From Melioribacter roseus (GTDB lineage Bacteria > Bacteroidota > Ignavibacteria > Ignavibacteriales > Melioribacteraceae): 64,000 bases of DNA. The position numbers and the translations under genes were made by a program. Under the pieces are notes generated by a model, which saw only the letters and a program-made list of their open reading frames with translations, searched no databases and had not been told where the DNA came from. The DNA is taken from contig DYHH01000013.1 in NCBI GenBank assembly GCA_020724265.1, positions 16,329 to 80,328 of the forward strand, given 5' to 3'. This document shows positions 18,289 to 27,451 of the stretch, piece by piece. Numbering within the stretch: the stretch's first letter is position 1; every line of letters starts with the position of its first letter.

Positions 18289-20604
18289 TTAATTATTACC
18301 ATCTTTATGTTTTGCGCTATTTTTCTTTTTGAAATAGACATTAGATTTATATAGAACCAAGAACATAATAGTTACCGTACCGAGGAAGCTTGTAAACATA
18401 TTGAGCGATACCAATGCACCGAGCGACCTGTTCGGAGGAAATACGGAAAACAACAGAACTAAAAATCCGGCTATTACTACCATTGCATTGAAACTTATTG
18501 CTCTTCCGGAATGATGCATTGTTTCTTTTATTGTTAACGATTTATCGCCGGACTCCAAAGCATATATTTTATATCTTTCAATAAAGTGAACTGCGTAATC
18601 TATACCTATGCCGACCGCGATACTTGAGATTAATGCCGTTGTTGTACTTAATGGAATATCAAGCAAGCCCATTAATCCAAAAGAGATCGCTGCCGTAATT
18701 ACGATTGGAATTGAACCAATAAAACCGATAGATAATTTTCTGAACATTAATGAAAGTAGAATGATTATAAGCAATAGAGATATGAGAAGACTTTTGATCT
18801 GTCCTTCTAGAATCAAATCGCTGAAAATTAACGCTTTATAACCCGAGCCTGCATAATTTAGATTTACTCCCAGATCAGAAAATTCACTGCGGTATTTTTC
18901 AAGTATTTCGATTGCGCGATTTATTTCTTTTGAGTTATCACTTTTCAGTTGAACATTTACGTTTGCCTGCTTGTAATCGTAATCAACAACCTTCCAAAGA
19001 TTTTCGGGATCGCCGGACATTTCATACAGTAGAAGGTACTGTGCAATTAAATCATGAGAGCCGGGAATTATATTATAAGCTTCATCATCGGCGTGCATTA
19101 CCTTGTTCATTCGTTTTAGGTAATCCGCAAGCGAAAATGAATTACCTACTACATCAATTGATTCAACATCTGACTGCATTTTATCAATTAATCGCTGCAC
19201 ATCAGGGTCTTTAAATTTGTCATATTCTTCCGAGTCAAGAATAACATTAATTGTGTTGGTACCGCCAAAATGTTGATTGATAAACGCATCGGTGAGAACT
19301 ATATCACTGTCCTTTTCGAACTTGTCTAAAAAGCTTGAGTTGATCCATACTTCATTAATTCCGATAATTGAGGCAACAATAATTATAGCCGTTACCGAGA
19401 TAACAAGAGCCTTAAACTTAACCGCACCATCTGCAAATTTATATGCGAGCTCGCCGCTCTCTTCTTTCGATTTTTCTTTATGAGCTTTTCTTCTGGGCAG
19501 ACCGAATACAATTATTGCGGCGGGAATTAATACTAAAGAAAATACCATTGCCATCATCACACCGAAAGCAGTAAACACACCGAAATATTTTATCGGATAA
19601 ACATCGGATGTAAGAAGTGATATAAATCCTATCGCAGTAGTTACAGACGTCATAGCTATCGGTTTCCACATTCCTTTAATCATATCTTTCACTGCATCAA
19701 TTTTATTAGCGTTGGGATGTTCAAATAAGAATAGATCGAGGTGACTGTAAAGATGTATGCCGTCCGCAACTCCAATTGCAATAAGCATTACAGGAATCAT
19801 GGTTGAGACGGAATAAATAGGAATGCCAAATACTGCCATCAAACCGAAAGCCCAAATTGTACTGAATAACACGACAAGTAAAGTGAATATTGTGTTTCGA
19901 ACGCTTCTCATAACGAAATAAAGAACTAATATGATAACTGCTATTACAATCGGTACCATAATCATCATATCTTTTGGTGCGAGATAAGCGAGTGTTCCTT
20001 CCACAATCGGAACTCCGGCAACGTGCAGTATTTCGGGTCCTTCGTATGATTTTGCTAAATCCAATATTTCGTGATAGAATTCAATCGTAAAAACATCGTC
20101 GGCAATTTCGGCAACAATAAGTGTAATCTCTTCATTTTCGGAAACTAATCTTTTATATACCATTTCATTGTTTCTAACATCATCTCGTAATTTCTGAAGA
20201 GCGTCTTCTGTTTTGGGTATAGATGAATAGAAATCTTTTACATCTAGACCCTCTTCCGTACCGACAATATTTTCGGCAGTATAAAGAGAAGTAACGTCAT
20301 CTTTGTGAATCTCCTTCATTTGCTGAAGGGCTCGCGTAAGATCTTTTATTTTCTTTAAAGTAGCCGGGTTATAGATTCCTCCTTTATTTTCAACCGCGAT
20401 TAGAATTCCGTCTTTAATATTGAACATATCTTCCGCTTGATCGCTGAAAATGAAAGCCGGGTGATCATACGGCATATATTCATCAAGGTCTGTTTCCATT
20501 CGGGAATTTTCTACCATTCTATCAAAGAAGAATGCTGTTACGATGAGAATCATAACAAGAGCTGCAGCCGACCAGATTAGGTGTTTGTTTTTAGGACATT
20601 TCAT
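18289..20604 (-). CDS. RND-superfamily (COG1033/MMPL) exporter
   Basis: A 771-residue inner-membrane protein with the two-fold RND layout. It has one N-terminal helix, a periplasmic loop (about residues 35-215), a six-helix block with MMIMVPIVIAVIILVLYFVM and GIADGIHLYSHLDLF-like, a second periplasmic loop (about 420-600), and a second block with SIAVGIGIDYAVHFIERYK. The paired IGVADGIH and IGIDYAVH segments carry the proton-relay acidic residues of MMPL/HpnN proteins. This class exports lipids such as hopanoids, mycolates and aryl polyenes. Operator AGTTA-N8-TAACT lies 15-32 bp upstream, within the end of a TetR gene. First gene of the long run. Confidence 0.9.
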   Translation of the reverse strand: MKCPKNKHLIWSAAALVMILIVTAFFFDRMVENSRMETDLDEYMPYDHPAFIFSDQAEDMFNIKDGILIAVENKGGIYNPATLKKIKDLTRALQQMKEIHKDDVTSLYTAENIVGTEEGLDVKDFYSSIPKTEDALQKLRDDVRNNEMVYKRLVSENEEITLIVAEIADDVFTIEFYHEILDLAKSYEGPEILHVAGVPIVEGTLAYLAPKDMMIMVPIVIAVIILVLYFVMRSVRNTIFTLLVVLFSTIWAFGLMAVFGIPIYSVSTMIPVMLIAIGVADGIHLYSHLDLFLFEHPNANKIDAVKDMIKGMWKPIAMTSVTTAIGFISLLTSDVYPIKYFGVFTAFGVMMAMVFSLVLIPAAIIVFGLPRRKAHKEKSKEESGELAYKFADGAVKFKALVISVTAIIIVASIIGINEVWINSSFLDKFEKDSDIVLTDAFINQHFGGTNTINVILDSEEYDKFKDPDVQRLIDKMQSDVESIDVVGNSFSLADYLKRMNKVMHADDEAYNIIPGSHDLIAQYLLLYEMSGDPENLWKVVDYDYKQANVNVQLKSDNSKEINRAIEILEKYRSEFSDLGVNLNYAGSGYKALIFSDLILEGQIKSLLISLLLIIILLSLMFRKLSIGFIGSIPIVITAAISFGLMGLLDIPLSTTTALISSIAVGIGIDYAVHFIERYKIYALESGDKSLTIKETMHHSGRAISFNAMVVIAGFLVLLFSVFPPNRSLGALVSLNMFTSFLGTVTIMFLVLYKSNVYFKKKNSAKHKDGNN

Positions 20605-20616
20605 AACTTACTCGCT

Positions 20617-21204
20617 TTAGTTAACATTAACTAACTTATTGATTAAAAATTTCTTCCCCTTCTTTGTAAGGGCGCCGTTTAGTATGATCTTCAGTAATTG
20701 ATCTAACTCGCCAGCAATGGGTTTCGCATTTCTTTTTGTTACTTCGGTAATTGCGCCGTAGATCAGCTTTAGGTATAGTTCGATGGGATAATCGTTCAAT
20801 ACTCCTTTTTTAATTCCGCCTGTTATTAAAAGTCGCAGCAACGGAATTATATTATATTTCCGGAACCGTGCAACCTTTATCCATATTTTAGGATGAGTTC
20901 TCTTCAGTTCTGCAAGCGATATATCGTCAAATACTTTTAAGTTCTCTTTGACAGCATCAAAGATCGTATAAAACTTTTCAACGAAAGGCGATTCATTTGA
21001 AACAACATAAATTACCTTGTAATACGCTTCACTCAGCATACTCATAATTGTTATTTCGATGAGTTTATGTTTGCTTCCGAATTCTTTGTAAATAGTTTTT
21101 TTACTTACATTCAGATCGGCAGCAATATCATTTATAGAAATAGAAGAAAATCCTTCTTTCTGAAATCTCTTAACTAAATATTTTTGTGTCTTCTCTTTAA
21201 TCAT
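20617..21204 (-). CDS. TetR-family regulator, likely of the export/inositol run
   Basis: About 195 residues from the ATG at 21202-21204 (MIKEKTQKYL); a GTG two codons upstream is also open. The N-terminal helix-turn-helix reads GFSSISINDIAADLNVSKKT followed by IYKEFGSKHKLIE, the TetR signature. The C-terminal ligand domain is all helical and divergent, so the effector is unknown. It ends 13 bp before the RND gene, and the stop-codon region carries one copy of the operator. A second copy (21217-21236) covers its own promoter region. Self-repression and control of the downstream genes is the simplest reading. Confidence 0.9.
   Translation of the reverse strand: MIKEKTQKYLVKRFQKEGFSSISINDIAADLNVSKKTIYKEFGSKHKLIEITIMSMLSEAYYKVIYVVSNESPFVEKFYTIFDAVKENLKVFDDISLAELKRTHPKIWIKVARFRKYNIIPLLRLLITGGIKKGVLNDYPIELYLKLIYGAITEVTKRNAKPIAGELDQLLKIILNGALTKKGKKFLINKLVNVN
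20619..20636. promoter_or_regulatory. TetR operator copy in front of the RND gene
   Basis: AGTTA-N8-TAACT with spacer ACATTAAC, matching the copies at 21217-21236 and 21858-21879. It overlaps the last codons of the TetR gene and lies 15 bp before the exporter start. Confidence 0.65.
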
Positions 21205-21216
21205 AACCACACGAGT

Positions 21217-21236
21217 AAGTTAACACTAACTAACTT
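21217..21236. promoter_or_regulatory. TetR operator copy between the two TetR genes
   Basis: AAGTTA-N8-TAACTT with spacer ACACTAAC: perfect 6-bp arms, 13 bp upstream of the first TetR start and just after the stop of the other one. The spacer differs by one base from the site at 21858-21879. Confidence 0.72.
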
Positions 21237-21252
21237 TGTTGTTCAAAAAAAA

Positions 21253-21837
21253 TTAATTTGTTATCATTTCTTTAATTGCACTAAATATACTATCCCCTTT
21301 TTTGGCAAGACTAAAACTAAATCCGCCCAGTCTCCATTCCAGAACCGTCAATCTAATGAATCCTAAAATCATTGTAATTATATCACTTGTTTCAATATCT
21401 TTAAATTCATTTGCAGCTTTACCTTCTTCTACGATTGTCATCAGAAGACTTTTGCGATATTTTATTATTCTAATAAGTTTCTGTTTTAATAAAGCACTTT
21501 GGCTGAAGATATCTTCCGAGAAAAGTACAGATGTCATTTCTTTGTTTTTTTGAAGAAAATCAAAATGAAATTGAATAAATCTCCTCAGTTTCTCGGTTGC
21601 CGTATCGCCGCCGGCTAAATACTCTTCAAGCAGATGATCGAATTCGCCGATGCGGGATAAGATTCCCAAAATTATATCTTCTTTATTTAGGAAATGTCTG
21701 TAAATAGCAGGTTCGCTAATCTTAACCTTACCGGCTAATTCACGTATGGATAAGGATTCATATCCCCCTTCGTGAATAATATTTATTGCTTCGTCAATAA
21801 TTGTTTTCTGTCTTTCTTCCGTTGTCAAGCGTGCCAT
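21253..21837 (-). CDS. TetR/AcrR-family regulator
   Basis: A 194-residue repressor-type protein starting MARLTTEERQKTIIDEAINII. The helix-turn-helix is GGYESLSIRELAGKVKISEP followed by AIYRHFLNKEDIILGIL, a standard TetR motif. The C-terminal part is helical with a hydrophobic core (IITMILGFIRLTVLEWRLGG). Its promoter (21901-21906 TTGACA, 17 bp, 21878-21883 TATATT) runs straight into an inverted repeat, so it is likely autoregulated. It sits 48 bp upstream of the second TetR gene; the two may form one unit that leads into the RND gene. Ligand unknown; a lipid or acyl-CoA would fit the neighbours. Confidence 0.9.
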   Translation of the reverse strand: MARLTTEERQKTIIDEAINIIHEGGYESLSIRELAGKVKISEPAIYRHFLNKEDIILGILSRIGEFDHLLEEYLAGGDTATEKLRRFIQFHFDFLQKNKEMTSVLFSEDIFSQSALLKQKLIRIIKYRKSLLMTIVEEGKAANEFKDIETSDIITMILGFIRLTVLEWRLGGFSFSLAKKGDSIFSAIKEMITN

Positions 21838-21857
21838 AATTCTCTCATTAAATAATG

Positions 21858-21906
21858 TTTGTTAACACTCACTAACAAATATAATGTAATATGCCGGTCT
21901 TGTCAA
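21858..21906 (-). promoter_or_regulatory. promoter and operator of the upstream TetR gene
   Basis: On the minus strand: TTGACA (21901-21906), 17 bp, TATATT (21878-21883), then TTTGTTA-N8-TAACAAA (21858-21879), overlapping the -10 box by two bases and covering the start point. The N8 spacer is ACACTCAC on the plus strand. This is a textbook repressor position. Confidence 0.8.
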
Positions 21907-22095
21907 GAAAAAAATAAATTAGTTTCTAATGGGGTCACTTCTTAATGACTCTTGAATTCTTAAAGCGTAAGCCGCAAATGCACGAATAAAGTATAAACGA
22001 ATTATTTTCTGCAGTTATTATAAATTGTTTGAGTAAGAGAAAAGCAACATTTTAATTAGTATGTAATTTTGAAATAGATTTATTATTATTTGGTT

Positions 22096-22680
22096 ATGGG
22101 ACTTACAATTCATTACAACGGTAAATTTAATCCTTCTTCTTCACTCAAAAATATGATTGAAGAGGTTAAAGATATAGCTGAAATATATAACTGGAAGTAT
22201 CACATTTACGAAACGGAATTTCCCGTCAATTCATTGGGGAAAGAAATTTACGACGGCAAGATTTATGGAATACATATTATCGCTCCCAATTGCGAGCCGC
22301 TGTATTTAACATTCCTTTCAAACGGAAGAATGGCAGATGAGATGGGCTTAAAATTATGGGGCAATGCAACAGACCCAAAAGAAAAAAGTTTCTTGTTTAT
22401 GTTGTTTACCAAGACACAATTCGGCGGCAGTGAAATCCATAAACTGATAATTCATTTGCTGAAGTATCTTAAAGAAAAATACTTTGCCGAATTAAATGTT
22501 GTTGACGAAGGCAAGTATTGGGAAACGGGTGACGAAAGGTTACTGGATGAAATTTTTGCAAGATATAATAAATTTTTTGATGCAGTTGAAACAGCACTCA
22601 ACACAATCCCGCTAAACCAAAACGAATCATACGAAGACTACTTTAAAAGAATACTCAAGATAATTAACAAGAAAAAATGA
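22096..22680 (+). CDS. conserved hypothetical protein
   Basis: A protein of 194 residues from the ATG at 22096 (MGLTIHYNGKFN); a TTG two codons earlier is less likely. It is soluble, mixed alpha/beta, with an N-terminal block GLTIHYNGKFNPSSSLKNMIEEVKDIA-like, WKYHIYETEFP, a GIHIIAPNCEPLYLTFLSNG strand pair and a helical end ELNVVDEGKYWETGDERLLDE. I do not recognise the family. There are no signal peptide, membrane helix or cysteine pair. It stands alone between the TetR region and the phosphate transporter gene. Confidence 0.7.
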   Translation: MGLTIHYNGKFNPSSSLKNMIEEVKDIAEIYNWKYHIYETEFPVNSLGKEIYDGKIYGIHIIAPNCEPLYLTFLSNGRMADEMGLKLWGNATDPKEKSFLFMLFTKTQFGGSEIHKLIIHLLKYLKEKYFAELNVVDEGKYWETGDERLLDEIFARYNKFFDAVETALNTIPLNQNESYEDYFKRILKIINKKK

Positions 22681-22783
22681 ATTTTAATCCGAATCATCTG
22701 CACATTAGAGTCAAAACAAAATAGCGGCGTGTTGTAGAGTAATTTCATTTTATACGTGAAGGATTACTTTTATACAATTAACA

Positions 22784-22811
22784 TTGACAATTATCTTCAA
22801 TTTACTATCTT
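22784..22811 (+). promoter_or_regulatory. sigma-70-like promoter of the Na/phosphate transporter gene
   Basis: TTGACA (22784-22789), 16-bp spacer, TATCTT (22806-22811), 29 bp before the ATG. No operator is apparent. Confidence 0.55.
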
Positions 22812-22840
22812 GTTACGTTTCGAACTTATAGATTCTGTAA

Positions 22841-24946
22841 ATGAAGAAATTGTTTTTCATCATATTATTCTTTTCGATTTTTTTTAGTGCTTCAGCAAAT
22901 ATAGATTCATTAAAACCTTCGCTGAAAGTACCCGAAGCCAAAAGATATACTGAATCATTATTCACAACTGCAGGTAAATATTTAGATGAACCCTTTACTG
23001 TTTTTGTAATTGACAGCAACAAAAATCCCATTCCCTCTGCACCGGTTCTATTTGAACTGATTTCACATCCCGAAAACGAACATAAAACCAAAATTGAAAA
23101 ATCATTATCGTTTACCGATTCAACAGGAAAGGCAGAAACGAATATAAAATTAGGCGAAACCGAAGGCACCTATATTTTTTCGGCTAGAATTAAAGATTAT
23201 TACGGAGACGCCTCACAAGTTTATTTAACTGTTGTTGCACGGGAGAAAAGCTGGGTACTGCTTCTTGTAAGCGGTATGATCGGCGGACTTGGTCTCTTTC
23301 TTTTCGGTATGTACATGTTAAGCGAGGGACTTAAAAAAGCTGCCGGCAGTAAAATGCGAAACATTTTAAATAAAGCTACCAACAATCGCTTTGTTGCTGT
23401 CGGTATAGGAACATTAATTACAATTATAGTGCAAAGCTCAAGTGCAACAACCGTTATGCTTGTAAGTTTTGTTCAGGCAAACCTGCTTACATTTGTTCAG
23501 ACTCTGGGCGTAATTCTGGGCGCAGGTATCGGTACTACAATTACATTACAACTTATTGCATTTAAAATTACCGACTTTGCGCTTTTGATTATCGGTCTTG
23601 GATTTATTCTTTACTTCTTCACTAAATCAAAAAAGATTAAGAGTATTGGTGAAGCTGTATTAGGATTCGGAATTTTATTTTACGGTATGCACATAATGTC
23701 GAGTGCTATGGTACCTCTTAGAACATTTCCTCTATTTTTAGATATACTTTTACAACTTGAGAATCCCATACTTGGCATATTAGTCGGGACATTAATAACA
23801 GCATTAATACAAAGCAGTGCGGCATCTTTAGGACTTGTACTTATTTTGGGAATGCAGGGATTAATAACTCTCGAAGCTGCAATCCCATTAATTTTCGGAG
23901 CTAATATTGGAACTTCAGTAACTGCAATTTTAGCAAGTATCAATTCAAACCGAGATGCAAAACGTGTTGCTTTTGCTCACACTTTATTCAAGGTTGTTGC
24001 GGTTGTAATATTTTTATGGTTCATCCCTACTTTGGCAGAATTTGTAAAAGCAATTTCCCCTACTATTGATTCTATGAACTTAATCTCGGATTCCGAGTTT
24101 GCATATATACCGCGTCAAATTGCGAATGCGCATACTGTTTTTAATTTACTCTCTACACTTATTTTTCTTCCGTTTTTAACACCTATTTCAAAATTAATTC
24201 ATAAACTTCTACCTGATAAACCTGAAGAAGAAATATCTCCTTACGAAACAAAATTTTTGGAAGATTCGCTTATTACAACACCATCACTTGCATTGAATCT
24301 TGCAAAAGCCGAAGTATTAAACTTTGCAAAGAAAGTTAAAACAATGACGGAGATGATAATCATTCCTTTCTTTGAAGATAAACCTGAGATTCTCGACGAA
24401 ATAAAGGAAATGGAAAAGGAAATAGATTTTGTTCAATATAAAACTGCAAAGTATCTTACAAAAATCAGTCAACAGGATCTAGACGAAAGTACAGCCGAAG
24501 AATCATTTCAAATTTTACAATGTTCAGCAGAGTTTGAGTTAATTGCAGATTTGATTTCTTCAAGACTTAGAATGCTTGCAAAGAAGAGAATTAAATACAA
24601 TCTGAACTTCTCCCAGGAAGGAAAAGCCGAATTAAGCAAATTTCATTTGCAAACAGTTAAGCAGGTCGCTCGTGCAATTGATGTTTTTAAAGAAACTAAG
24701 TTTGAGCGGGGTAAAAAACTTGAGCGTAAATATCAAAAATATAAAGCCGGTGAACTTGATCTTAAACGTGCCCATTTTGAAAGACTAAGACAGGATATTC
24801 CCGAAGCAATCCAAACAAATGAAATGCACCTTGAATTAATTGACCTCTTCCTTAGAATCAATAGACATGCCGCTACAATCGGTAGAATTATGATGGGTGC
24901 CGTTGAATCAGAAAATGGTAACGAACCGGATCCGGACGAAAATTAA
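22841..24946 (+). CDS. Na/Pi cotransporter (NptA/YjbB type) with Ig-like and PhoU domains
   Basis: A 701-residue fusion. Residues 1-19 are a signal peptide. About residues 25-135 form an extracytoplasmic Ig-like domain (FVIDSNKNPIPSAPVLFELIS, then STGKAETNIKLGETEGTYIF). From about 140 to 450 come the two Na/Pi repeats, recognised by GLGLFLFGMYMLSEGLKKAAG, the QSSSATT motif and the second QSSAASLGLVLILGMQG motif. The C-terminal 200 residues are a PhoU-like helical bundle in the cytoplasm. Plain NptA proteins are about 550 residues; the Ig-like front is the unusual part. Likely role: sodium-driven phosphate uptake or export with PhoU-type control. Confidence 0.92.
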   Translation: MKKLFFIILFFSIFFSASANIDSLKPSLKVPEAKRYTESLFTTAGKYLDEPFTVFVIDSNKNPIPSAPVLFELISHPENEHKTKIEKSLSFTDSTGKAETNIKLGETEGTYIFSARIKDYYGDASQVYLTVVAREKSWVLLLVSGMIGGLGLFLFGMYMLSEGLKKAAGSKMRNILNKATNNRFVAVGIGTLITIIVQSSSATTVMLVSFVQANLLTFVQTLGVILGAGIGTTITLQLIAFKITDFALLIIGLGFILYFFTKSKKIKSIGEAVLGFGILFYGMHIMSSAMVPLRTFPLFLDILLQLENPILGILVGTLITALIQSSAASLGLVLILGMQGLITLEAAIPLIFGANIGTSVTAILASINSNRDAKRVAFAHTLFKVVAVVIFLWFIPTLAEFVKAISPTIDSMNLISDSEFAYIPRQIANAHTVFNLLSTLIFLPFLTPISKLIHKLLPDKPEEEISPYETKFLEDSLITTPSLALNLAKAEVLNFAKKVKTMTEMIIIPFFEDKPEILDEIKEMEKEIDFVQYKTAKYLTKISQQDLDESTAEESFQILQCSAEFELIADLISSRLRMLAKKRIKYNLNFSQEGKAELSKFHLQTVKQVARAIDVFKETKFERGKKLERKYQKYKAGELDLKRAHFERLRQDIPEAIQTNEMHLELIDLFLRINRHAATIGRIMMGAVESENGNEPDPDEN

Positions 24947-25068
24947 GCAATACCAAAATTGTTTTGTTCGGGTTATAATCACTACCTAATTTTTAGTCCA
25001 CTTTTATGAATTCTCTATATCTGGTTTTTCTTTAAAGAAACTGATCGAAAAAAATTTTACGTTTTTAG

Positions 25069-25118
25069 TTGACACGATGTCTTTTTATCATTATATTGAA
25101 ATCAGAATAAAAATTCTG
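25069..25118 (+). promoter_or_regulatory. nir operon promoter with Rrf2-type palindromic operator
   Basis: TTGACA (25069-25074), a 17-bp spacer, TATATT (25092-25097), then five bases and the palindrome CAGAAT-N4-ATTCTG (25103-25118) covering the predicted start point. Arms, spacing and gap are the same as in the nar promoter at 1770-1819. Repression of the nitrite reductase operon by the nearby Rrf2 protein is the natural reading. Confidence 0.8.
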
Positions 25119-25211
25119 TTTATATAATCGATCGTTTATGCGGCTTTTTTAATCAAATTAAATAAGATGTTTTTGTGCTGTTAAAAAGATCAAAGGAGAA
25201 TGAATAGGTTT

Positions 25212-25808
25212 ATGAAAAAAATAGTACTTGTATTAATGCTTTCATTAACAACAATTCAAATTAATGCGCATTGCGATGGAGTTGATGGTCCGGTTGTAAT
25301 TGATGCGAAAAAAGCTCTTGAAACAGAAAATGTTGATGTGGTTTTAATTTGGGTAATGGAAGAATACGAAGATGAAATTAAGGATGCTTTTAACAAAACA
25401 CTCCAGGTTAGAAAACAAAGTCCGGAAGCACAAGAATTGGCAGAAATGTATTTTTTCGAAACCTTAGTTCGTGTTCATAGACAAGGCGAAGGAGCCCCCT
25501 ATACCGGTCTGAAACCAGCAGGAAGAGATTTGGGTCCGGCAATTACTTTGGCAGATGCTTCAATCGAAAAAGAAACTCTTAAAGAATTATATGAACTATT
25601 AACAAGCAATATTCACGATGGTCTTCATCTTTATTATGATAATGTCTTACGGAAAAAGAATTTTGATAAAGACAATGTTGATGCAGGTCGAGAGTTCGTC
25701 GAAAGTTATGTTGAGTTTGTTCATTATGTTGAAGCTATTTATGAATCCGCAAAAACCAAAAATGCCGGTCATGGTCATAAATCGGAAATTCAATCACACA
25801 AACACTAA
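25212..25808 (+). CDS. DUF6448-like exported protein with His-rich tail
   Basis: About 198 residues, with a signal peptide (MKKIVLVLMLSLTTIQI, cut near NAHC). The mature N-terminus has HCDGVDGPVVIDAKKALETE and later VVLIWVMEEYEDEIKDAF, GEGAPYTGLKPAG and GPAITLADASI, a set I associate with DUF6448 proteins. The tail AGHGHKSEIQSHKH is His-rich, suggesting metal binding. An ATG 12 bp upstream is also open; AAAGGAGA is one base before that one and 13 before the chosen one, so the start is uncertain. It is the first gene of the nir operon, 99 bp before nirK; a copper-supply role is possible but unproven. Confidence 0.75.
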   Translation: MKKIVLVLMLSLTTIQINAHCDGVDGPVVIDAKKALETENVDVVLIWVMEEYEDEIKDAFNKTLQVRKQSPEAQELAEMYFFETLVRVHRQGEGAPYTGLKPAGRDLGPAITLADASIEKETLKELYELLTSNIHDGLHLYYDNVLRKKNFDKDNVDAGREFVESYVEFVHYVEAIYESAKTKNAGHGHKSEIQSHKH

Positions 25809-25907
25809 AACTGAGAAAAAAGTCATTCTATTATAATTGTGAACATGAACAAAAAAATTTACACAAAAATCGGACAGTTTATTCTTTTTAATAAATGAGA
25901 GGAAACA

Positions 25908-27449
25908 ATGAAAACCATATATAAATTACTAACTGTTTTTATAATTATAGGAATTTCGCTTGGCATTAACTCCTGCAGCGAAAGCCAATCGGCTGAACCG
26001 CAGAAAGAAATAAAAGCTGAATTAACACATGCCCCCTTTGTACCAAAACCTATTCAAAGAGATTATCCGGCAAAGGTTAGAGTTGATATGGAAGTTTTAG
26101 AACTTGTCGGACAGCTTTCAGACGGAGTCGAATATACATTTTGGACATTCGGCGGGAAAGTACCCGGTGAGTTCATTCGAGTAAGAGAAGGTGACGAAAT
26201 TGAATTTCATCTTCATAATCATCCTTCGAGCAAATTACCGCATAATATAGATTTACATGCTGTAACCGGTCCTGGAGGAGGCGCAGAAGCATCATTTACT
26301 ACTCCCGGTCATAGTTCGGTATTTTCTTTTAAAGCATTAAACCCCGGATTATATGTTTATCACTGTGCAACCGCTCCTGTCGGACTTCATATTGCAAACG
26401 GTATGTACGGATTAATCTTAGTTGAACCGAAAGAAGGTCTGCCCCCGGTTGATAGAGAATACTATGTAATGCAAAGTGAATTTTATACCGAAGGCGCTTA
26501 TGGTGAAAAGGGATATCAACCTTTCAGTATGGAAAAAGCTTTGCAAGAAAACCCGGATTATGTTGTGTTCAATGGCTCGGTAGGTGCAATGGTTGGAGAT
26601 AAATCTTTACGAGCTAATGTAGGAGAAAGAGTAAGATTATTTGTAGGTAACGGCGGTCCAAATCTTGTTTCATCATTCCACGTTATCGGCGAAATCTTTG
26701 ACGTTGTTTATCAAGAAGGTGGAACATCTGTAAAACAGAAAAATGTTCAAACAACATTAGTACCCGCGGGCGGGTCAGCAATTGTTGAATTTGATGTTGA
26801 TGTACCGGGTGAATTTATTCTTGTAGATCATTCAATATTCAGAGCATTCAATAAAGGAGCAATAGGTAAACTTGCCGTTGCAGGTCCGGAAAACGAAATA
26901 ATATTTTCACATAAAATTGAAGATAAAATTTACAGCGGTGCAGATTCAAAATTTGGGTCAATAGATCCGACAACAGGTAAATACCGAGAAAGTAAAGATG
27001 AAGTATATAAGCCACAATTTGCAGATCAAGCTAAAGAAAAAAATCTCTCGAATATTTCAACCGAAAACAAATCAAGCAATTCAAGTTCATCTTCGTCCGA
27101 AAGTGATATTGCAAAATTAGGTAGACAAATTTATCAATCAAGTTGTTCTGCTTGCCATATGCCTGATGGCTCGGGAATGGTAAACGTATTTCCACCTGTT
27201 AAAAATTCCGATTGGATTGATAAAAATGGAAAAGCAGGAATGATCTCGGTAGTCGCAAACGGCATGAACGGTCCCGTTACTGTAAACGGTGTAAAATATA
27301 ATAATGTAATGCCGCCGCAAAATTTAAGCGACAAGGAAATAGCTGCTGTTCTTACTTATGTATATAAAGAAATTAATAAATCAAACGAAACGGTTACTAT
27401 TGAAGATGTTAAGAAACATAAAAACAATAAACAGCTTTCGAGTAAGTAA
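25908..27449 (+). CDS. nirK: copper nitrite reductase fused to a C-terminal cytochrome c
   Basis: A 513-residue periplasmic enzyme that reduces nitrite to NO. A lipobox-like INSC at residues 20-23 follows the N-terminal hydrophobic segment, so it may be a lipoprotein. The two cupredoxin domains carry all ligands: type 1 copper His112, Cys153, His161 and Met166; type 2 copper His117, His152 and His308; catalytic Asp115 and His258. A Ser/Asn-rich linker (about residues 380-400) leads to a heme c domain with CSACH (Cys413, Cys416, His417) and a likely axial Met468 in NNVMPPQ. Normal NirK is 350-380 residues; the fused heme probably hands electrons straight to the copper. GAGAGGAAAC precedes the ATG. 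Confidence 0.96.
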   Translation: MKTIYKLLTVFIIIGISLGINSCSESQSAEPQKEIKAELTHAPFVPKPIQRDYPAKVRVDMEVLELVGQLSDGVEYTFWTFGGKVPGEFIRVREGDEIEFHLHNHPSSKLPHNIDLHAVTGPGGGAEASFTTPGHSSVFSFKALNPGLYVYHCATAPVGLHIANGMYGLILVEPKEGLPPVDREYYVMQSEFYTEGAYGEKGYQPFSMEKALQENPDYVVFNGSVGAMVGDKSLRANVGERVRLFVGNGGPNLVSSFHVIGEIFDVVYQEGGTSVKQKNVQTTLVPAGGSAIVEFDVDVPGEFILVDHSIFRAFNKGAIGKLAVAGPENEIIFSHKIEDKIYSGADSKFGSIDPTTGKYRESKDEVYKPQFADQAKEKNLSNISTENKSSNSSSSSSESDIAKLGRQIYQSSCSACHMPDGSGMVNVFPPVKNSDWIDKNGKAGMISVVANGMNGPVTVNGVKYNNVMPPQNLSDKEIAAVLTYVYKEINKSNETVTIEDVKKHKNNKQLSSK

Positions 27450-27451
27450 AA

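Noticed and set aside
18912..19214. Open frame of 100 codons opposite the RND gene
   Set aside because: It is an antisense shadow of a well-conserved transporter; its translation has no family features.
25123..25128. TATAAT just downstream of the nir operator as the -10 box
   Set aside because: It has no -35 partner at 16-18 bp, whereas TTGACA-N17-TATATT is found 30 bp upstream and puts the operator on the start point.
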